This document shows, piece by piece, positions 44,286 through 54,827 of a stretch of 64,000 nucleotides of DNA. The notes beneath the pieces are model-generated. The model had not been told where the DNA came from, searched no databases, and worked only from the letters and a program-made list of their open reading frames with translations. Each line of letters starts with the position of its first letter. The stretch's first letter is position 1. The stretch is taken from positions 62,001 to 126,000 of the forward strand of contig NZ_RKQK01000003.1 in assembly GCF_003814915.1 (NCBI RefSeq). Direction: 5' to 3'. The translations under genes were made by a program, and so were the position numbers. The stretch comes from Pacificibacter maritimus (GTDB lineage Bacteria; Pseudomonadota; Alphaproteobacteria; Rhodobacterales; Rhodobacteraceae).

Positions 44286-45497
44286 ATGACACAAGCCTAC
44301 ATTTACGATGCGATACGCAGCCCACGCGGTAAGGGCCGCAAAGATGGCAGCCTGCACGAAGTGACTGCCTCAAGCCTTTCGGTGCAAATGCTGAATGCGC
44401 TTCAGTCCCGAAACGGTCTATCGGGTCATGCCGTCGAAGATGTGATTTGGGGAAATGTCACGCAGGTTGGCGAACAGGGTGGGTGCTTGGCGCGCACGGC
44501 TGTTTTAGCCTCAGACCTAGACGACAGCATTCCAGGTTTGTCGATCAATCGCTTTTGCGCCTCAGGCATGGAAGCGGTCAATCTAGCGGCCAACCAAATT
44601 CAAGGCGGTGCAGGCATGGCCTATATCGCAGGTGGCGTTGAAATGATGAGCCGCGTGCCCATGGGGTCAGACGGGGCTGCAATTGCTGTCGATCCAAGCA
44701 TCGCCATGTCGACCTATTTTGTCCCCCAAGGGATTTCAGCCGATATCATCGCCACCGAATTTGGCTTTACGCGCGATGAGGCCGATGCATTGGCCGTTAT
44801 GTCACAAGAACGCGCGGCGCGGGCTTGGGCTGAAAACCGTTTTGCCAAATCGATTGTGCCTGTCTTGGATCAAAACGGCCTGACGATTTTAGACCATGAT
44901 GAATACATGCGCCCAAGTACAGATATGGCAGCTCTGAGCGCGCTAAAACCAGCTTTTAAAGATATGGGCGAAGCTATGCCCGGCTTTGATAAAGTTGCTT
45001 TGATGAAATATCCGCATTTGGAAAAGATCAACCACATACACCACGCGGGAAATTCATCAGGCATTGTTGATGGGGCTGCGGGTATATTGATTGGCAATAA
45101 AGAATTCGGCGAAAAATACGGCATCAAGCCGCGCGCTCGTATTCGCGCCACAGCCAAGATCGGCACTGATCCCACGATTATGCTGACTGGCCCCGTGCCC
45201 GCCACACGCAAGATCTTGTCAGGCAGCGGCATGAGTATTGCCGATATAGATTTGTTCGAAGTGAACGAAGCCTTTTCGTCAGTGGTCTTGCGGTTCATGC
45301 AGGCCTTTGATGTCGATAACTCAAAGATAAACGTCAATGGCGGGTCGATTGCCATGGGCCATCCTTTGGGGGCGACGGGCGCGATCATCATCGGCACGCT
45401 GTTGGACGAATTGGAACGCACAGGCAAAGGCACGGGACTTGCCACATTGTGCATCGCTTCAGGTATGGGGGCAGCCACCATTATTGAGCGCCTATAA
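44286..45497 (+). CDS. acetyl-CoA C-acyltransferase (thiolase)
   Basis: A 403-residue thiolase of the FadA/PaaJ type. Active-site Cys in NRFCASGMEAV (~residue 91), NEAFSSV, the GGSIAMGHPLGATGA histidine motif (~355) and the second cysteine in LCIASGMGAAT (~392). It cleaves 3-ketoacyl-CoA to acetyl-CoA. Excellent ribosome site GAGGAGG. Works with the FadJ-type enzyme encoded two genes downstream. Confidence 0.92.
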   Translation: MTQAYIYDAIRSPRGKGRKDGSLHEVTASSLSVQMLNALQSRNGLSGHAVEDVIWGNVTQVGEQGGCLARTAVLASDLDDSIPGLSINRFCASGMEAVNLAANQIQGGAGMAYIAGGVEMMSRVPMGSDGAAIAVDPSIAMSTYFVPQGISADIIATEFGFTRDEADALAVMSQERAARAWAENRFAKSIVPVLDQNGLTILDHDEYMRPSTDMAALSALKPAFKDMGEAMPGFDKVALMKYPHLEKINHIHHAGNSSGIVDGAAGILIGNKEFGEKYGIKPRARIRATAKIGTDPTIMLTGPVPATRKILSGSGMSIADIDLFEVNEAFSSVVLRFMQAFDVDNSKINVNGGSIAMGHPLGATGAIIIGTLLDELERTGKGTGLATLCIASGMGAATIIERL

Positions 45498-45516
45498 TCT
45501 TAGGTTAGGATTTTAG

Positions 45517-45987
45517 ATGACAGAAAATATAAACTCAGACGCAGCACGCGCGATTGCAGAGCATTTTCTGAATGAAACGGGGCGTGCGATGATGGAACGT
45601 GACTTCGCAACATTCATGGACCACGTTGCATTGCCACATCGCATATCCCATTTTGACTCATCTTTTGAAATGACCGACGTCGATGCCGTTCGCGAGAGCT
45701 TTCATTTGATCTGTGATGAGTTTGTGAAAATGGCACTAACAGACATCGTGCGAACCTGTCTGTCTGCCACTTTGGTTGATCCGCATCGTGTACATTTTTC
45801 ACATATGACCCACCTGATGATTGGCAACATACATGCCAAGCCGCCCTACCCCTGTTTCACACAAGGTATTTACCGCGATAATCGCTGGCAAATGATCGCG
45901 AGCGATTACGCATTCGATCCCGAGTCGAACCAAGCTAAATTTATGAAGCTCTCTGCTCATAATGGTCCTGAAGGAGCCTCAGAATGA
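45517..45987 (+). CDS. SnoaL/NTF2-like hypothetical protein
   Basis: A 156-residue protein with no signal or membrane segment. Length and pattern (N-terminal helices, then strands ending RDNRWQMIASDYAFD) suggest a cone-like NTF2/SnoaL fold, but no motif gives a reaction. It overlaps the fadJ-type gene by 4 nt and lies between the two beta-oxidation enzymes, so it is probably part of that pathway unit. Confidence 0.6.
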   Translation: MTENINSDAARAIAEHFLNETGRAMMERDFATFMDHVALPHRISHFDSSFEMTDVDAVRESFHLICDEFVKMALTDIVRTCLSATLVDPHRVHFSHMTHLMIGNIHAKPPYPCFTQGIYRDNRWQMIASDYAFDPESNQAKFMKLSAHNGPEGASE

Positions 45988-48203
45988 CACAAACGAAACC
46001 TGATTTCACGATGGCCACCGACACAGATGGCGTTGCAACTATCACTTGGAATGTGCCCAGCAAAAGCATGAATGTGCTGTCCCTCGAAGGGTTAGCGCAA
46101 TTGGATGCCTTGATCGACACGGCCTTGGCAGATGCCGCAATCAAAGGCGTGATTATAACATCGGGCAAAGACAGTTTCGCCGGTGGGATGGATCTAAACA
46201 TCATTGCGTCGATGAAAGACAGTGCGGGCGACGCCCCCGCGCAAGGGCTGTTTGATGGCATCATGAGACTGCATGCGAGCCTGCGCAAAATTGAACGTGC
46301 GGGTATGGATCCCAAAACCAATAAGGGTGGCAAACCGATTGTTGCCGCCTTGACGGGCACAGCCTTGGGAATCGGTCTGGAGCTGCCTCTGGCCTGCCAC
46401 CGCATATTTGCAGCCGATACGCCTAAGGCCAAAATTGGGTTGCCAGAAATCAAGGTCGGCATATTTCCTGGCGCAGGTGGCACAACACGCATTTCGCGTA
46501 AACTTGGTGCAATGGCCGCCTCGCCTATTTTGCTGCAAGGTCAAATGCTGCCTCCCCAAAAGGCCAAAGCGAATGGTGTGATCGACGAAGTGGTTCCAGC
46601 AGGCGACTTAATGTCCAGCGCGAAAGCATGGGTTTTATCAGCTAAAGATGCAGATCTTGTGAAACCTTGGGACACAAAGGGATGGAAAATGCCTGGCGGT
46701 GCGCCCTATCACCCAGCGGGGTTCATGACCTTTGTGGGCGCCTCTGCTATGGTCAACGGCCAAACTCAAGGGGTCTACCCCGCAGCCAAGGCAATGCTGT
46801 CAGCCATTTATGAAGGCGCACAGGTGCCCTTTGACACAGCGCTCAAAATCGAAGCGCGTTGGTTTGTAAACGTGCTGATGAACCCATCTTCAAGCGCTAT
46901 GATCCGATCATTGTTCATCAATAAAGAAGCCTTGGAAAAAGGTGCCAACCGCCCCGAACAGCCCGATCAAAACGTCAAAAAACTAGGCGTCATCGGCGCA
47001 GGCATGATGGGCGCGGGTATTGCCTATGTCGCGGCCAATGCTGGACTAGACGTTATTTTGATCGACGCGACCCAAGACAGCGCTGACACTGGCAAAGCCT
47101 ATTCCGAAGGCATTCTAGACAAGGGGATAGCGCGCAAAAAAGTCACGCCAGAAAAGAAAGACCAAGTGCTAGACCGCATCACCGCGACCACGGATTACGA
47201 CCAGCTTGCAGGCTGTGATCTTGTCATAGAAGCGGTATTCGAAGATCCGAAAGTGAAGGCGAATGTGACGCAAAAGGTCGAAAGTATTGTTGGCCCAGAT
47301 TGTGTATTCGCCACCAATACATCGACCCTGCCCATCACAGATTTGGCCCAAGCCTCACAGCGTGCGGAAAACTTTATCGGCATCCATTTCTTCAGCCCTG
47401 TCGATAAAATGTTGCTGGTCGAAATCATCAAGGGGCAGAAAACAGGCGCAAAAGCGGTGGCAAAAGCGCTTGATTTTGTGAGACAAATTCGCAAAACGCC
47501 GATTGTGGTCAATGATGCGCGGTTCTTTTATGCCAATCGCTGCATTATCCCCTATATCAACGAAGGGGTCCGCATGGCATCAGAAGGTGTCACTTTGCCT
47601 TTGATCGAAAATGCAGCAAAATTGCTGGGCATGCCTCTTGGTCCCTTGCAACTTATTGATGAAACATCTGTGGATCTTGGCGTCAAAATCGCAAAGGCAA
47701 CGAAAGCCGCAATGGGGGATGACTACCCTGATGAAGCCGTAGATGAAGTTGTCTTTTGGTTGGCAGATCAAGGTCGTTTAGGACGCAAAGCCAAAGCTGG
47801 GTTCTACGAATATGATGACAAAGGCAAGCGCGGCGATTTGTGGTCAGGGTTTGGCGATGAATTTCCCGTAGCTGAGGTGCAGCCCGAATTGGATGAGGTG
47901 CAACACCGCATGATTATGGCGCAGGTGCTCGAAGCCGTTCGTGCGCTGCAAGCAGGTGTTTTAACCGACATTCGCGAAGGCGATGTTGGCGCGATTTTGG
48001 GCTGGGGCTTTATGCCTTGGTCTGGCGGTCCCTTTAGCTGGCTCGACATCATCGGCGCAGCGCAAGCCGTCAATATCTGTGACCAATTGTCTGCCACCCA
48101 TGGGCCACGATTTGAGGCACCTGACCTGCTTCGTGAAATGGCCAAAGCTGGCGATACATTTTATGAGCGCTTTGGCAAAGGCACAGACAGCAAGGCCGCG
48201 TAG
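45984..48203 (+). CDS. multifunctional enoyl-CoA hydratase / 3-hydroxyacyl-CoA dehydrogenase (FadJ-type)
   Basis: A 739-residue fusion. The N-terminal crotonase domain (~1-200) has DSFAGGMDLN and GLPEIKVGIFPGAGGT with a catalytic Glu. The NAD-binding dehydrogenase starts near residue 333 with GVIGAGMMGAGIAY, followed by FATNTSTLPI, IHFFSPVDKM (the catalytic His region), and the C-terminal dehydrogenase domain to the end. It performs hydration and oxidation of 2-enoyl-CoA in beta-oxidation. It is the last gene of the cluster and is followed by a terminator. Confidence 0.93.
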   Translation: MTQTKPDFTMATDTDGVATITWNVPSKSMNVLSLEGLAQLDALIDTALADAAIKGVIITSGKDSFAGGMDLNIIASMKDSAGDAPAQGLFDGIMRLHASLRKIERAGMDPKTNKGGKPIVAALTGTALGIGLELPLACHRIFAADTPKAKIGLPEIKVGIFPGAGGTTRISRKLGAMAASPILLQGQMLPPQKAKANGVIDEVVPAGDLMSSAKAWVLSAKDADLVKPWDTKGWKMPGGAPYHPAGFMTFVGASAMVNGQTQGVYPAAKAMLSAIYEGAQVPFDTALKIEARWFVNVLMNPSSSAMIRSLFINKEALEKGANRPEQPDQNVKKLGVIGAGMMGAGIAYVAANAGLDVILIDATQDSADTGKAYSEGILDKGIARKKVTPEKKDQVLDRITATTDYDQLAGCDLVIEAVFEDPKVKANVTQKVESIVGPDCVFATNTSTLPITDLAQASQRAENFIGIHFFSPVDKMLLVEIIKGQKTGAKAVAKALDFVRQIRKTPIVVNDARFFYANRCIIPYINEGVRMASEGVTLPLIENAAKLLGMPLGPLQLIDETSVDLGVKIAKATKAAMGDDYPDEAVDEVVFWLADQGRLGRKAKAGFYEYDDKGKRGDLWSGFGDEFPVAEVQPELDEVQHRMIMAQVLEAVRALQAGVLTDIREGDVGAILGWGFMPWSGGPFSWLDIIGAAQAVNICDQLSATHGPRFEAPDLLREMAKAGDTFYERFGKGTDSKAA

Positions 48204-48215
48204 GCCAACAAGAAA

Positions 48216-48247
48216 AGCCCCGAACACATCTGTGTTTGGGACTTTTT
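48216..48247 (+). terminator. rho-independent terminator
   Basis: A hairpin with AGCCCCGAACACA pairing TGTGTTTGGGACT (one mismatch and one G-T pair) followed by TTTTT, 12 nt after the fadJ-type stop. Confidence 0.75.
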
Positions 48248-48461
48248 ACGACACTGACAAACTTTCTTGTCGCTTATGATAAATCATCGTAGCCACAAAA
48301 CGTGACGCCTGCGTTCTAGATAACACTATGTAACTCGCGCCAAAGTGATCGTTTCGCAAACCCAATCCAAGATCGCGGCAGGCAGGCTATGAGCCCAAAA
48401 GTCATGCGTTCAAGTACTAAACATGCCACCTTCAGATACATTTTCACTACATATCAATACC

Positions 48462-49124
48462 TTAAGAAAATCCATCTTGCGTAAACCCGTAACCAAAGCG
48501 CGCAATATCAACTGCGCAGATATCAGCCACTAAATCCCGATCAGCATCAGAATAATACACTCTAAAATCACCTGCGCGCTGCGATGTGTTTTCGGGTTGG
48601 ATCGGGCTAAGCGAAAATCCTAAATGATCCCAGAGCGAATGAAGGTCTTGGTCAAGCTTTTCCAAACGCATGTAATGTGTTGCACGCTCAACCCCCGCAC
48701 CGTCTTGCATATAAGAAGCATAGGACAACGACAGAGAACCGATGGTCTGTCTGTCATTCAAAAACGTCGTGAAATCGGCTGACTTGGCCAATGTCACCGC
48801 AGGATGATCCCACGATTGCGCCTGTAACCAGTGATAGTAACTTACAATGCGATCCCAAGGATTACGCACCAAAGTGAAGATCATGAAATCGTCAAAGCGT
48901 GACCGATCCATCACGCCCTCAAGATCCACAAACCTTGAATGCTTAGACAGGGATTTATAGCTTTGATCCCGTTTCAATCTATTGCGGCGCTTCACAGCCT
49001 TAGGCGTATCCCCAACCAAAAGATCATCAGCCATGGCGCGGCCTTCAAGCGCCAGCGTCAAAGCCGTTCCACCTGTTTTAGGAATATGTATGAAGATATA
49101 TTTGCGCCCATGCGATACAATCAT
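48462..49124 (-). CDS. sulfotransferase family protein
   Basis: A 220-residue protein with the PAPS-binding motifs of sulfotransferase family 2: IHIPKTGGTALTLAL near the N-terminus and TLVRNPWDRIVSYYHW at ~110. Soluble, no signal peptide. It may sulfate a surface polysaccharide or another acceptor. The ATG at 49124 fits the start of the conserved domain; an upstream ATG would add 41 atypical residues. 258 nt separate it from the fadJ terminator region, in which I see no other gene. Confidence 0.82.
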   Translation of the reverse strand: MIVSHGRKYIFIHIPKTGGTALTLALEGRAMADDLLVGDTPKAVKRRNRLKRDQSYKSLSKHSRFVDLEGVMDRSRFDDFMIFTLVRNPWDRIVSYYHWLQAQSWDHPAVTLAKSADFTTFLNDRQTIGSLSLSYASYMQDGAGVERATHYMRLEKLDQDLHSLWDHLGFSLSPIQPENTSQRAGDFRVYYSDADRDLVADICAVDIARFGYGFTQDGFS

Positions 49125-49261
49125 AGGCCAAAGATAGGCGAGCTTGGCAGGCTTCGAAAGAGACAATCCATGATTTACGGGTGCAAAAGTGTGGTTAAGA
49201 TTGTGAACCTGTGCAATCCAAGGTAGCCTAGCCCAAAGAAACAACAACGAGCAGCACGCGC

Positions 49262-50281
49262 ATGACAGCGCTCAAAGAATTTGATCGCCTAGAAGCCACA
49301 GCACTTTGGCGTCCTGAGGGGGAAACCCAAAGGATAGAAGTCGTCATGTCTATGGGTGAGGCCACGTTGATTATTTCAGACCTCAACGACAAAACCCTAT
49401 CCCATTGGTCGCTGCCTGCCGTAGAGCGGATCAACAGCGCAACCGAAAGCATAGCGATTTTTGCCCCAAGCCCCGATACTGACGAACGTCTAGAGACCGA
49501 CGACGAAACTATGATTGCCGCCATTACACGCATTCAGCGCGCGATCGAACGCGGCACACCACGCTCAGGTCGCTTGCGCAGCCTATTCGTCGCCAGCGCA
49601 ATTGCAGGGGCCGTCGCCTTGTCTGTTTTCTGGTTGCCTGATGCCTTAGTGCGCCAAGCCGTTAGCATTGTTCCCGAAGTCACCCGCGCCCAAATCGGCA
49701 CCAAATTGCTGGGGCAAGTAAAGCGCTTGGCAGGCCAAGAATGTACCTCTGTGCATGGGGCGCAAGCTTTGCATGCATTGAAATCGCAACTCATGCGCCC
49801 AAGTGCTGGCGGAGTTGTGGTGTTTCGCAGTGGCGTGCAATTGGCGCAGCACTTGCCAGGCGGATATATCTTGCTGAACCGCAGTGTTATCGAAGACTAC
49901 GAAGATCCCGATGTGGTTGCAGGCTTCATCTTGGCCGAACAGCAACGCATCGCCCAAGCTGATCCACTTGAAGACCTGTTGCGCAGCGCGGGCCTGATGG
50001 CCTCGCTCAAATTGCTAACCAGCGGCTCCATTCCAGACAAAACCCTAGAAACCTACGCCGAAGATTTGCTGCGTTTGGACATGGCTCCCGTTGACATTAA
50101 TCAACTGGCTGAGCGGTTTACCCAAGCCAAAGTGCGCCCCCAGCCCTATGCCTATGCTATTGATATCACGGGCATCAGCACCCTACCCCTGATCGAAGCG
50201 GGTGATTTGAACAGTGAAACGACTGACACAGTTCTGGAAGATGGCGAATGGGTGGCCTTACAAGATATCTGCTCCAGCTAG
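49262..50281 (+). CDS. membrane protein with degenerate M48-like domain
   Basis: A 339-residue protein. N-terminal ~100 residues hydrophilic, one transmembrane segment (~106-130), then a region reading GGYILLNRSVIEDYEDPDVV followed by FILAEQQRI, which lines up with the M48 peptidase pattern LPGGyi…vLaHElgHv, but the zinc motif HExxH is AEQQR: both histidines are gone, the Glu stays. It looks like an inactive M48-derived domain with a possible scaffold or chaperone role. That comparison is by eye. Conserved, full-length and apparently intact; a bidirectional terminator follows. Confidence 0.65.
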   Translation: MTALKEFDRLEATALWRPEGETQRIEVVMSMGEATLIISDLNDKTLSHWSLPAVERINSATESIAIFAPSPDTDERLETDDETMIAAITRIQRAIERGTPRSGRLRSLFVASAIAGAVALSVFWLPDALVRQAVSIVPEVTRAQIGTKLLGQVKRLAGQECTSVHGAQALHALKSQLMRPSAGGVVVFRSGVQLAQHLPGGYILLNRSVIEDYEDPDVVAGFILAEQQRIAQADPLEDLLRSAGLMASLKLLTSGSIPDKTLETYAEDLLRLDMAPVDINQLAERFTQAKVRPQPYAYAIDITGISTLPLIEAGDLNSETTDTVLEDGEWVALQDICSS

Positions 50282-50294
50282 CTCCAAAATGACA

Positions 50295-50317
50295 AAAGCC
50301 CCCGAGCTGGGGGCTTT
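50295..50317. terminator. bidirectional terminator
   Basis: AAAGCCCCC and GGGGGCTTT form a perfect 9-bp stem with a 5-nt loop between convergent stops of the M48-like and SPOR-domain genes. Confidence 0.75.
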
Positions 50318-50342
50318 GCCAATCTTTACTATGAAACCAAGA

Positions 50343-51935
50343 TCATTTGCGCGCAAATGCGTCGTTATATCCAGCCGCACGCGCTGTATTGAGCGCTGTG
50401 ACAATCTGTGATGGGGCGAAAGGCCCAGCCAGAACCATTTTCATCCGCTGACCACCATGGGTCATCATTTGAGACGCAACAGGCATCCCCATCGCAGACA
50501 GACGCGCCATAGAACGATCCGCATTTTCCGCCACGGCGAACGTGCCAACTTGAATGTAGCGCGCGCCCGACGCAACGGATGCTGGGGCTGATGTCACCGC
50601 CTGAGGCGTACGGTTGGGCGCTACCGATTTGGTTGACAATCTTGGGACAGACACCTGAGAGGCACGTGTGTTTGCCTCTGTATATTGAACGGGCGCTTGC
50701 GCAACGGGACGCGCCTTTGCGGGCAGGCCAAACAATTGCTGCCAGAAAGTGCGTTTAACGACAGTCCCTACAGGGTAGGCAGGCACTGTATTGCTCCAAA
50801 CTTGCGCTTGCTGATAGTCACCCGCCAAAGTCCGTGGGCCGCGCTGGGTGTTCAAACGCCCATCGGTAAATGCGCGCGCATACCCGTCTGGCGTTCTCAC
50901 CTGCTTGGGGGCAGCAAAAACGACGCCAAGCTCGCGCGCCTGACGCGATACTTGGGCGACAGCCACATTAGCCTGTGCAACTCTCTGGTTTTGCTTCGTA
51001 ATATAGCTAGACGGATGAACCGCCTGAGGGCCACAGCGCACAGCCAAACGGGTCGATGTCTGTAGATATTGAGCCGCATTGCCACTCAGGCCATTGCAAC
51101 TCGACGTCGTGGCCCCTTGTGATGCAGAGGCGTAAACGGGCGCTGCCGCTATGGCCTGTGCAGGTGGATTCACCGCAGGGGTTGGCGTTGCGGCAGGGGC
51201 TGATTTTATCGCCACACGTACCAAAGTCGGTTCAGTTGTTGTCAATGTCCCGCCATCTGCACGGCGCACAGTCACGCCCGCAGGCAGGCGCTTGATGATA
51301 TAATCTGGGGCTTGGGTCGACCGCTCTGTACAGCGCAAAGATTGCCCCGCTGCATTGGTGCCGCATGTTTGCCCAACGATTTCGGCATCCGCCAAACGCC
51401 CCCGCGGTACGGGCTGAGCTTTGGCTGCAGGCTTGGGAGCATACTTGCCTGTAATTGGCGCAGCTGGGGCCTTTGCCAATTTAACTGGGGCCGCTGCGTC
51501 GAACTTTGGCGTTTGCGCCGCGGTCGCCTTTCTGGCGGGAATTGTGGTGGTCGTCGCAACTGTCGCCAAAGGCGCGCCTGCACCTTGACGCTTGACCTTG
51601 GTCGTCGCCTTGGGTGTTGTAGGCGCCGCCTGAACCGTTTCAACAGGATCAGGGATCACAGGCAGTTTCACCTGCGCAGCATCAAGCGACGGCTTAAAGC
51701 CACATAAAACGGTCCGACTGCGACTGACGCGCGGCACCCAACTCACCGCATCTCCGCGCCCTGCCCGCACAAAAGCACAGCCAGAGCTATCCACATATTG
51801 CGTGCCTTTGTAGCTTGCTGGCGGAAATTCCGCTGGCTCGCCCGCATTGCGCAAAGATGTTTTCGCATAGACCGCGGATACACCGAGAGCCGCAACCATC
51901 GCGGCAAGAGAAATCGTTCTAATAGTCTTCATCAT
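50343..51935 (-). CDS. SPOR-domain envelope protein
   Basis: About 530 residues. A signal sequence or anchor (~1-24, [16 protein letters not shown]), a Cys-containing N-terminal part, a long Pro/Ala/Thr-rich low-complexity linker (~95-300), and a C-terminal SPOR domain (~455-530: [31 protein letters not shown]) that binds denuded peptidoglycan at division sites. The start may be either of two adjacent ATGs (51935 or 51932); GGGGG lies 3 or 6 nt upstream, favouring the second. Confidence 0.82.
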   Translation of the reverse strand: MMKTIRTISLAAMVAALGVSAVYAKTSLRNAGEPAEFPPASYKGTQYVDSSGCAFVRAGRGDAVSWVPRVSRSRTVLCGFKPSLDAAQVKLPVIPDPVETVQAAPTTPKATTKVKRQGAGAPLATVATTTTIPARKATAAQTPKFDAAAPVKLAKAPAAPITGKYAPKPAAKAQPVPRGRLADAEIVGQTCGTNAAGQSLRCTERSTQAPDYIIKRLPAGVTVRRADGGTLTTTEPTLVRVAIKSAPAATPTPAVNPPAQAIAAAPVYASASQGATTSSCNGLSGNAAQYLQTSTRLAVRCGPQAVHPSSYITKQNQRVAQANVAVAQVSRQARELGVVFAAPKQVRTPDGYARAFTDGRLNTQRGPRTLAGDYQQAQVWSNTVPAYPVGTVVKRTFWQQLFGLPAKARPVAQAPVQYTEANTRASQVSVPRLSTKSVAPNRTPQAVTSAPASVASGARYIQVGTFAVAENADRSMARLSAMGMPVASQMMTHGGQRMKMVLAGPFAPSQIVTALNTARAAGYNDAFARK

Positions 51936-51943
51936 GTGCCCCC

Positions 51944-51959
51944 ACACAAAATATTGTGT
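51944..51959 (-). promoter_or_regulatory. inverted repeat at the SPOR gene leader
   Basis: ACACAA (51944-51949) and TTGTGT (51954-51959) form a 6-bp stem with loop AATA directly upstream of the GGGGG ribosome site of the SPOR gene. Could be an operator or a leader hairpin. Confidence 0.3.
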
Positions 51960-52001
51960 AGAGTCTAACTGACTTGAAGAATCTTGCCTAGTGTAAATCG
52001 C

Positions 52002-52634
52002 CTATTTAGTGCCAAACATACGGTCACCCGCATCCCCTAGGCCTGGAACAATATATCCTTTGTCATCAAGCTTTTCATCCACAGATGCAGTAATGATTGG
52101 CACATCTGGATGCGCTTCTTTCATGCGAGCCACCCCTTCAGGAGATGCCAAAAGGCACAAGAACCTGATATTGGTCGCGCCTGCTTTCTTCAACAAATCA
52201 AGGGCTGCGACAGATGAATTGCCCGTTGCAAGCATAGGATCTACTGCAATCACAAGACGATCGCCTAGGGCATCAGGGGCCTTAAAATAGTATTGCACGG
52301 GCTCCAAAGTCACCTCGTCACGGTACAGGCCAACAAAGCCAACACGCGCTGAAGGGATCAATTCTAAAACGCCATCCAGCAAGCCATTGCCTGCGCGTAA
52401 AATCGAAATCAATGCCAGTTTTTTTCCCGCCAAAACAGGGGCTTGCATGGTTTGCATTGGTGTTTCGATGGTTTCAGTTGTCATTTCCAACCCCCGCGTG
52501 ACCTCATAGGCCAAGAGTTGAGAAATCTCGCGCAGCAATTGGCGAAATTCCGCCGTTGAGGCAGACACTTTACGCATCAAAGTCAGTTTATGTTGCACCA
52601 AAGGGTGCGTTACGATGGTCAGGTGGTCATTCAT
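52002..52634 (-). CDS. upp: uracil phosphoribosyltransferase
   Basis: A 210-residue enzyme making UMP from uracil and PRPP. The PRPP-binding [17 protein letters not shown] (~130-146) and [13 protein letters not shown] (~104) are diagnostic. Last gene of the nucleoside salvage operon; it overlaps add by 8 nt. The start at 52634 ([16 protein letters not shown]) matches the family N-terminus; an upstream start would add 33 residues lying inside add. Confidence 0.95.
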   Translation of the reverse strand: MNDHLTIVTHPLVQHKLTLMRKVSASTAEFRQLLREISQLLAYEVTRGLEMTTETIETPMQTMQAPVLAGKKLALISILRAGNGLLDGVLELIPSARVGFVGLYRDEVTLEPVQYYFKAPDALGDRLVIAVDPMLATGNSSVAALDLLKKAGATNIRFLCLLASPEGVARMKEAHPDVPIITASVDEKLDDKGYIVPGLGDAGDRMFGTK

Positions 52635-53619
52635 CAATGGTCTCCAATTGTTTTGCGACGGCTTTTCGGGTCTCATCGTCACAAAACGCGGCCTCCAAAG
52701 CTGTTTGATTGAGGGCTTTGAAATCTGCGCCATCCCAGCCGAACGTCTGGGCTAAATCGCCGAATTCTTTGCGCATTGTGGTGTGAAAGAAAGGCGGATC
52801 ATCGGTCGAAACCGTCACTTTCACGCCGCGTTTCCGCAGGCGCGCAATAGGATGGTCTTTCAGATCGTCGTAAACGCCCAGCGCGATATTTGAACCAGGA
52901 CAGACCTCAAGCACGACGTCTTTTTCAATGATCTCTTCGATCAAAGCATCGTCTTCAATCGCGCGCACGCCGTGACCGATACGGGTGACGCCAAGATCAT
53001 GGATCGCATCACGGACACTTTCAGCCCCGCCCCATTCACCTGCGTGGGAGGTCAGCTGCAACTGCGCCTCACGCGCCATATCGTAGGCGTAGGCAAAATC
53101 GCCCTGCGTTCCAAATGTTTCGTCGCCCCCCATGCCAAAGCCTGTCACAAAACGGCCTGCGGTTTCGGATGCACAAAGCGCGGTTTTCTTGGCTTGATCT
53201 GGCCCAAAATGGCGCACGCAGGTGGGGATCGCTTTTAGGATGACCCCTGCTTCGGATTGCATTTCTTGTGCTGCCTGTTCGATGGCAGCCAAATAGTCTT
53301 TCCACGCACTCACATCACCGCCACCGCAAAAATCAGGGGCCAAGAATGTTTCCGCATAGATCACCTGATTGGCGGCACATTCTGCCAGCACCGCGCGGGT
53401 CAATCGATAGAAATCTTGTGGTGTTTTAAGCACCGTTGTAGCCGCTTCATAGACCTTTAGAAAGTCCCAGAAGTCTTTGTATTTATAGGCACCATTTTCG
53501 TCAAAAATCCCGCCGATATCGACCTTTTTCTCGCGCGCGAGGCTGCGGATGAAATCAGGGGGAGCGGCACCTTCAAGATGCAGGTGCAGCTCAATTTTTG
53601 GCATATCAATCAATGTCAT
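52627..53619 (-). CDS. add: adenosine deaminase
   Basis: A 330-residue metal-dependent deaminase converting adenosine to inosine. Zinc-binding HLHLEG (~12-17), [12 protein letters not shown] (~192), RIGHGVRA (~215) and the catalytic VSTDDPPFF (~275) are present. Overlaps deoB by 4 nt and upp by 8 nt. Confidence 0.95.
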   Translation of the reverse strand: MTLIDMPKIELHLHLEGAAPPDFIRSLAREKKVDIGGIFDENGAYKYKDFWDFLKVYEAATTVLKTPQDFYRLTRAVLAECAANQVIYAETFLAPDFCGGGDVSAWKDYLAAIEQAAQEMQSEAGVILKAIPTCVRHFGPDQAKKTALCASETAGRFVTGFGMGGDETFGTQGDFAYAYDMAREAQLQLTSHAGEWGGAESVRDAIHDLGVTRIGHGVRAIEDDALIEEIIEKDVVLEVCPGSNIALGVYDDLKDHPIARLRKRGVKVTVSTDDPPFFHTTMRKEFGDLAQTFGWDGADFKALNQTALEAAFCDDETRKAVAKQLETIDE

Positions 53620-54827
53620 AGAAAACTCCTTGCACGCCCTTGCGCGGGTATATTTAAGTGGTCAGCAATAGAGGCAGCGACATCAACGAAGTTCACCTCA
53701 CCGATGGGTTTCAGGCCAGTCCCAAGCCCCAAAACGGGCACCATTTCACGCGTGTGATCGGTGCCAACCCAAGTTGGGTCATTGCCGTGATCCGCTGTAA
53801 ATATAACCAAATCCCCGTCTTTCAATAACGGGATAAGCCGTGGGATTTGCGCATCAAACCATTCCAAATGCCGCGCATATCCGCTGACATCCCGCCTGTG
53901 ACCATATAAACTATCGAACTCAACGAAATTGGCAAAAACAAACGACCCATCGGGGGCCTCAACAGCCACATCGCACAGATGATCAAACAAGGTCGCATCA
54001 TCGCCTTTACGCAGGTCATCAATACCGCGCATGGAAAAAATATCACCAATTTTGCCAATCGCGTAAGTTTTGCGCCCCGCCTCATGCGCCCAGTCCAGTA
54101 GGGTCGGACTTGGGGGAGCTATAGCGTAATCCTTGCGGTTTTGAGTGCGGGCATAGCCTGTCTCAGATGTCCCCAAAAACGGACGCGCGATCACACGACC
54201 AATTTTCATTTCATGCAAAACGGGGGCAAGATCCGCACAAAGCTTAAGCAAGCGATCCAAGCCAAAATGGTCTTCATGGGCTGCGATTTGCAACACACTA
54301 TCGACCGAAGTGTATAAAATCGGCCAACCTGTCTTCACATGCTCATCGCCGAACTCTTCAATCACTGCCGTGCCAGAGGCATGGCAATTGGCCAAAGTGC
54401 CCCCCGCCCCGCATAGGCTTGCGGCCATTTCCATGAGATCTTCAGGGAAAGCGGGCTGCGTATTGGGAAATCCGCCCCAGTCCCAAGGCACAGGAACGCC
54501 GGCCAATTCCCAATGGCCCGATGGTGTGTCTTTGCCGCGCGAAATTTCTTTGGCAACGCCGTATAGCCCTGTGGGCGGCACCAAAAAACCCGGCATCGGA
54601 TCAGAGGTCGCATGGGCCATCGCAGCGCCAAGCCCCATGGCTTCAAGGTGGGGCAATTTTAAGGGGCCCAAGCGACCCTCATCCGCACGGCCTTCTGCGC
54701 AGGCTTGAGCGATATGCGCCAAAGTATTTGCCCCTGTGTCAGGAACATCTCCATTAAAAAACGTATCTGCATCGGGCGCGCCGCCCAGACCAACAGAATC
54801 CATTACAATGAGGAATGCACGTGTCAT
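53616..54827 (-). CDS. deoB: phosphopentomutase
   Basis: A 403-residue mutase of the alkaline-phosphatase superfamily interconverting (deoxy)ribose-1- and 5-phosphate. Metal-binding MDSVGLGGAPDA at the N-terminus and FTADHGNDPTW with DHTRE at the C-terminus are clear. Overlaps deoA and add by 4 nt each. Confidence 0.95.
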   Translation of the reverse strand: MTRAFLIVMDSVGLGGAPDADTFFNGDVPDTGANTLAHIAQACAEGRADEGRLGPLKLPHLEAMGLGAAMAHATSDPMPGFLVPPTGLYGVAKEISRGKDTPSGHWELAGVPVPWDWGGFPNTQPAFPEDLMEMAASLCGAGGTLANCHASGTAVIEEFGDEHVKTGWPILYTSVDSVLQIAAHEDHFGLDRLLKLCADLAPVLHEMKIGRVIARPFLGTSETGYARTQNRKDYAIAPPSPTLLDWAHEAGRKTYAIGKIGDIFSMRGIDDLRKGDDATLFDHLCDVAVEAPDGSFVFANFVEFDSLYGHRRDVSGYARHLEWFDAQIPRLIPLLKDGDLVIFTADHGNDPTWVGTDHTREMVPVLGLGTGLKPIGEVNFVDVAASIADHLNIPAQGRARSFL

